A stretch of DNA of 55,196 nt from assembly GCA_049889215.1 (NCBI GenBank), contig JBMHDV010000006.1:1-55196 (forward strand), in the 5' to 3' direction. This stretch comes from UBA817 sp049889215. Lineage in GTDB: Bacteria; Margulisbacteria; Marinamargulisbacteria; UBA817. Under the pieces are notes generated by a model. The model was not told the origin of the DNA. It ran no database searches and saw nothing but the letters and a program-made list of their open reading frames with translations. The position numbers and the translations under genes are program-made. Of the stretch, positions 54,939-55,196 are shown one piece after another; the first letter of the stretch is position 1; every line of letters begins with the position of its first letter.

Positions 54939-54947
54939 TGGTATAAT
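54939..54947 (+). promoter_or_regulatory. Extended -10 promoter of the last gene, predicted leaderless
   Basis: TGGTATAAT is an extended -10 element with a perfect hexamer. Six nt (aatgaa) separate it from the ATG at 54954. No good -35 box and no ribosome-binding site are present. Confidence 0.6.
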
Positions 54948-54953
54948 AATGAA

Positions 54954-55196
54954 ATGTTATCAGAAGTATTAAGGTTCGGAAACAGATTTATTAGACCCTC
55001 CAAACTCAAGTTGTCGCAACGTAATACCCACACCTTGCCGCCTGGTTTAATGAACATACTAAAAAGCACCCCCATTGAATGGCTCAAAAAAACAACCTAT
55101 AACAACACCAATCAAATGATGAGCAATGCAGATTGGAAACAATTGGCCCTAACTGCAATAACCGATAACTGCCGTAAAACACGACAACGCTTACTG
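54954..55196 (+). CDS. Unknown protein, 3' truncated by window end
   Basis: An open frame of 81 codons runs from the ATG to the end of the window. The protein starts MLSEVLRFGNRFIRPSKLKL and is basic. It has no signal peptide or recognised motif in the visible part. The extended -10 promoter directly before the ATG supports it as a real gene. It is divergent from sodC. Confidence 0.55.
   Translation, partial: MLSEVLRFGNRFIRPSKLKLSQRNTHTLPPGLMNILKSTPIEWLKKTTYNNTNQMMSNADWKQLALTAITDNCRKTRQRLL

Overview
The window is an AT-rich, gene-dense bacterial chromosome segment. Housekeeping operons alternate with lineage-specific surface-protein genes and orphan genes. Three things point to a Terrabacteria-type lineage: the rpsP-khpA-ylqD-trmD-rplS order, the YggS-SepF-MazG cluster and SepF-based division. 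Several exported proteins, a free-standing T9SS/FlgD-like sorting domain, Tat genes and a periplasmic-type SodC suggest a diderm envelope. A Margulisbacteria/Marinamargulisbacteria-like organism would fit, but this is inference and no rRNA is present to confirm it. I saw no tRNA, rRNA, CRISPR array or insertion sequence.

Layout. 1-0.9 kb: a leucine-rich-repeat gene broken by frameshifts in its 69-bp repeats. 0.9-5 kb: an SDR reductase, argJ, a VIT-type Fe/Mn transporter and argC. 5-8.6 kb (minus): rpsA, then rpsP-khpA-ylqD-trmD-rplS-argC. 8.6-16.6 kb (minus): carA-purF-carB-proS-lytic transglycosylase, tightly overlapped. 16.7-17.1 kb: a small secreted sorting-domain protein. 17.2-22.7 kb (plus): tatC-tatA/B, then ferredoxin-nadA-ClpX-like AAA+-yggS-sepF-mazG. 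22.9-23.8 kb: an orphan coiled-coil protein with a basic tail. 23.9-42.2 kb (minus): citrate synthase, three co-translated ~1,100-residue fibre proteins with C-terminal S74 chaperone/autoprotease domains, nadB, and a fourth 1,749-residue S74 fibre. 42.3-44.1 kb: a HAD phosphatase and ispG. 44.2-48.6 kb: orphan genes. 48.7-50.9 kb: sfsA, an AraC-type regulator and an orphan. 51.1-55.2 kb: an amine-oxidase-like flavoprotein, a KamA-type radical SAM enzyme with its own [2Fe-2S] protein, sodC, and the start of an unknown gene.

How the genes work together. carA/carB/purF feed pyrimidine, arginine and purine synthesis, and argJ/argC make ornithine. nadA and nadB make quinolinate for NAD. The most striking system is the fibre operon. 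Three paralogues of nearly equal length place the S74 cleavage serine at almost the same residue and are joined by ATGA overlaps. Two of them carry a C-terminal membrane anchor beyond the cleavage site. This suggests a heterotrimeric fibre folded on a membrane-bound chaperone and then released by self-cleavage.

A second theme is regulatory. Many transcription units lack a Shine-Dalgarno sequence. Instead a -10 hexamer sits exactly 6 nt before the ATG, which predicts leaderless mRNAs (argJ, tatC, nadB, the flavoprotein, kamA, sodC and the last gene; carA more weakly).
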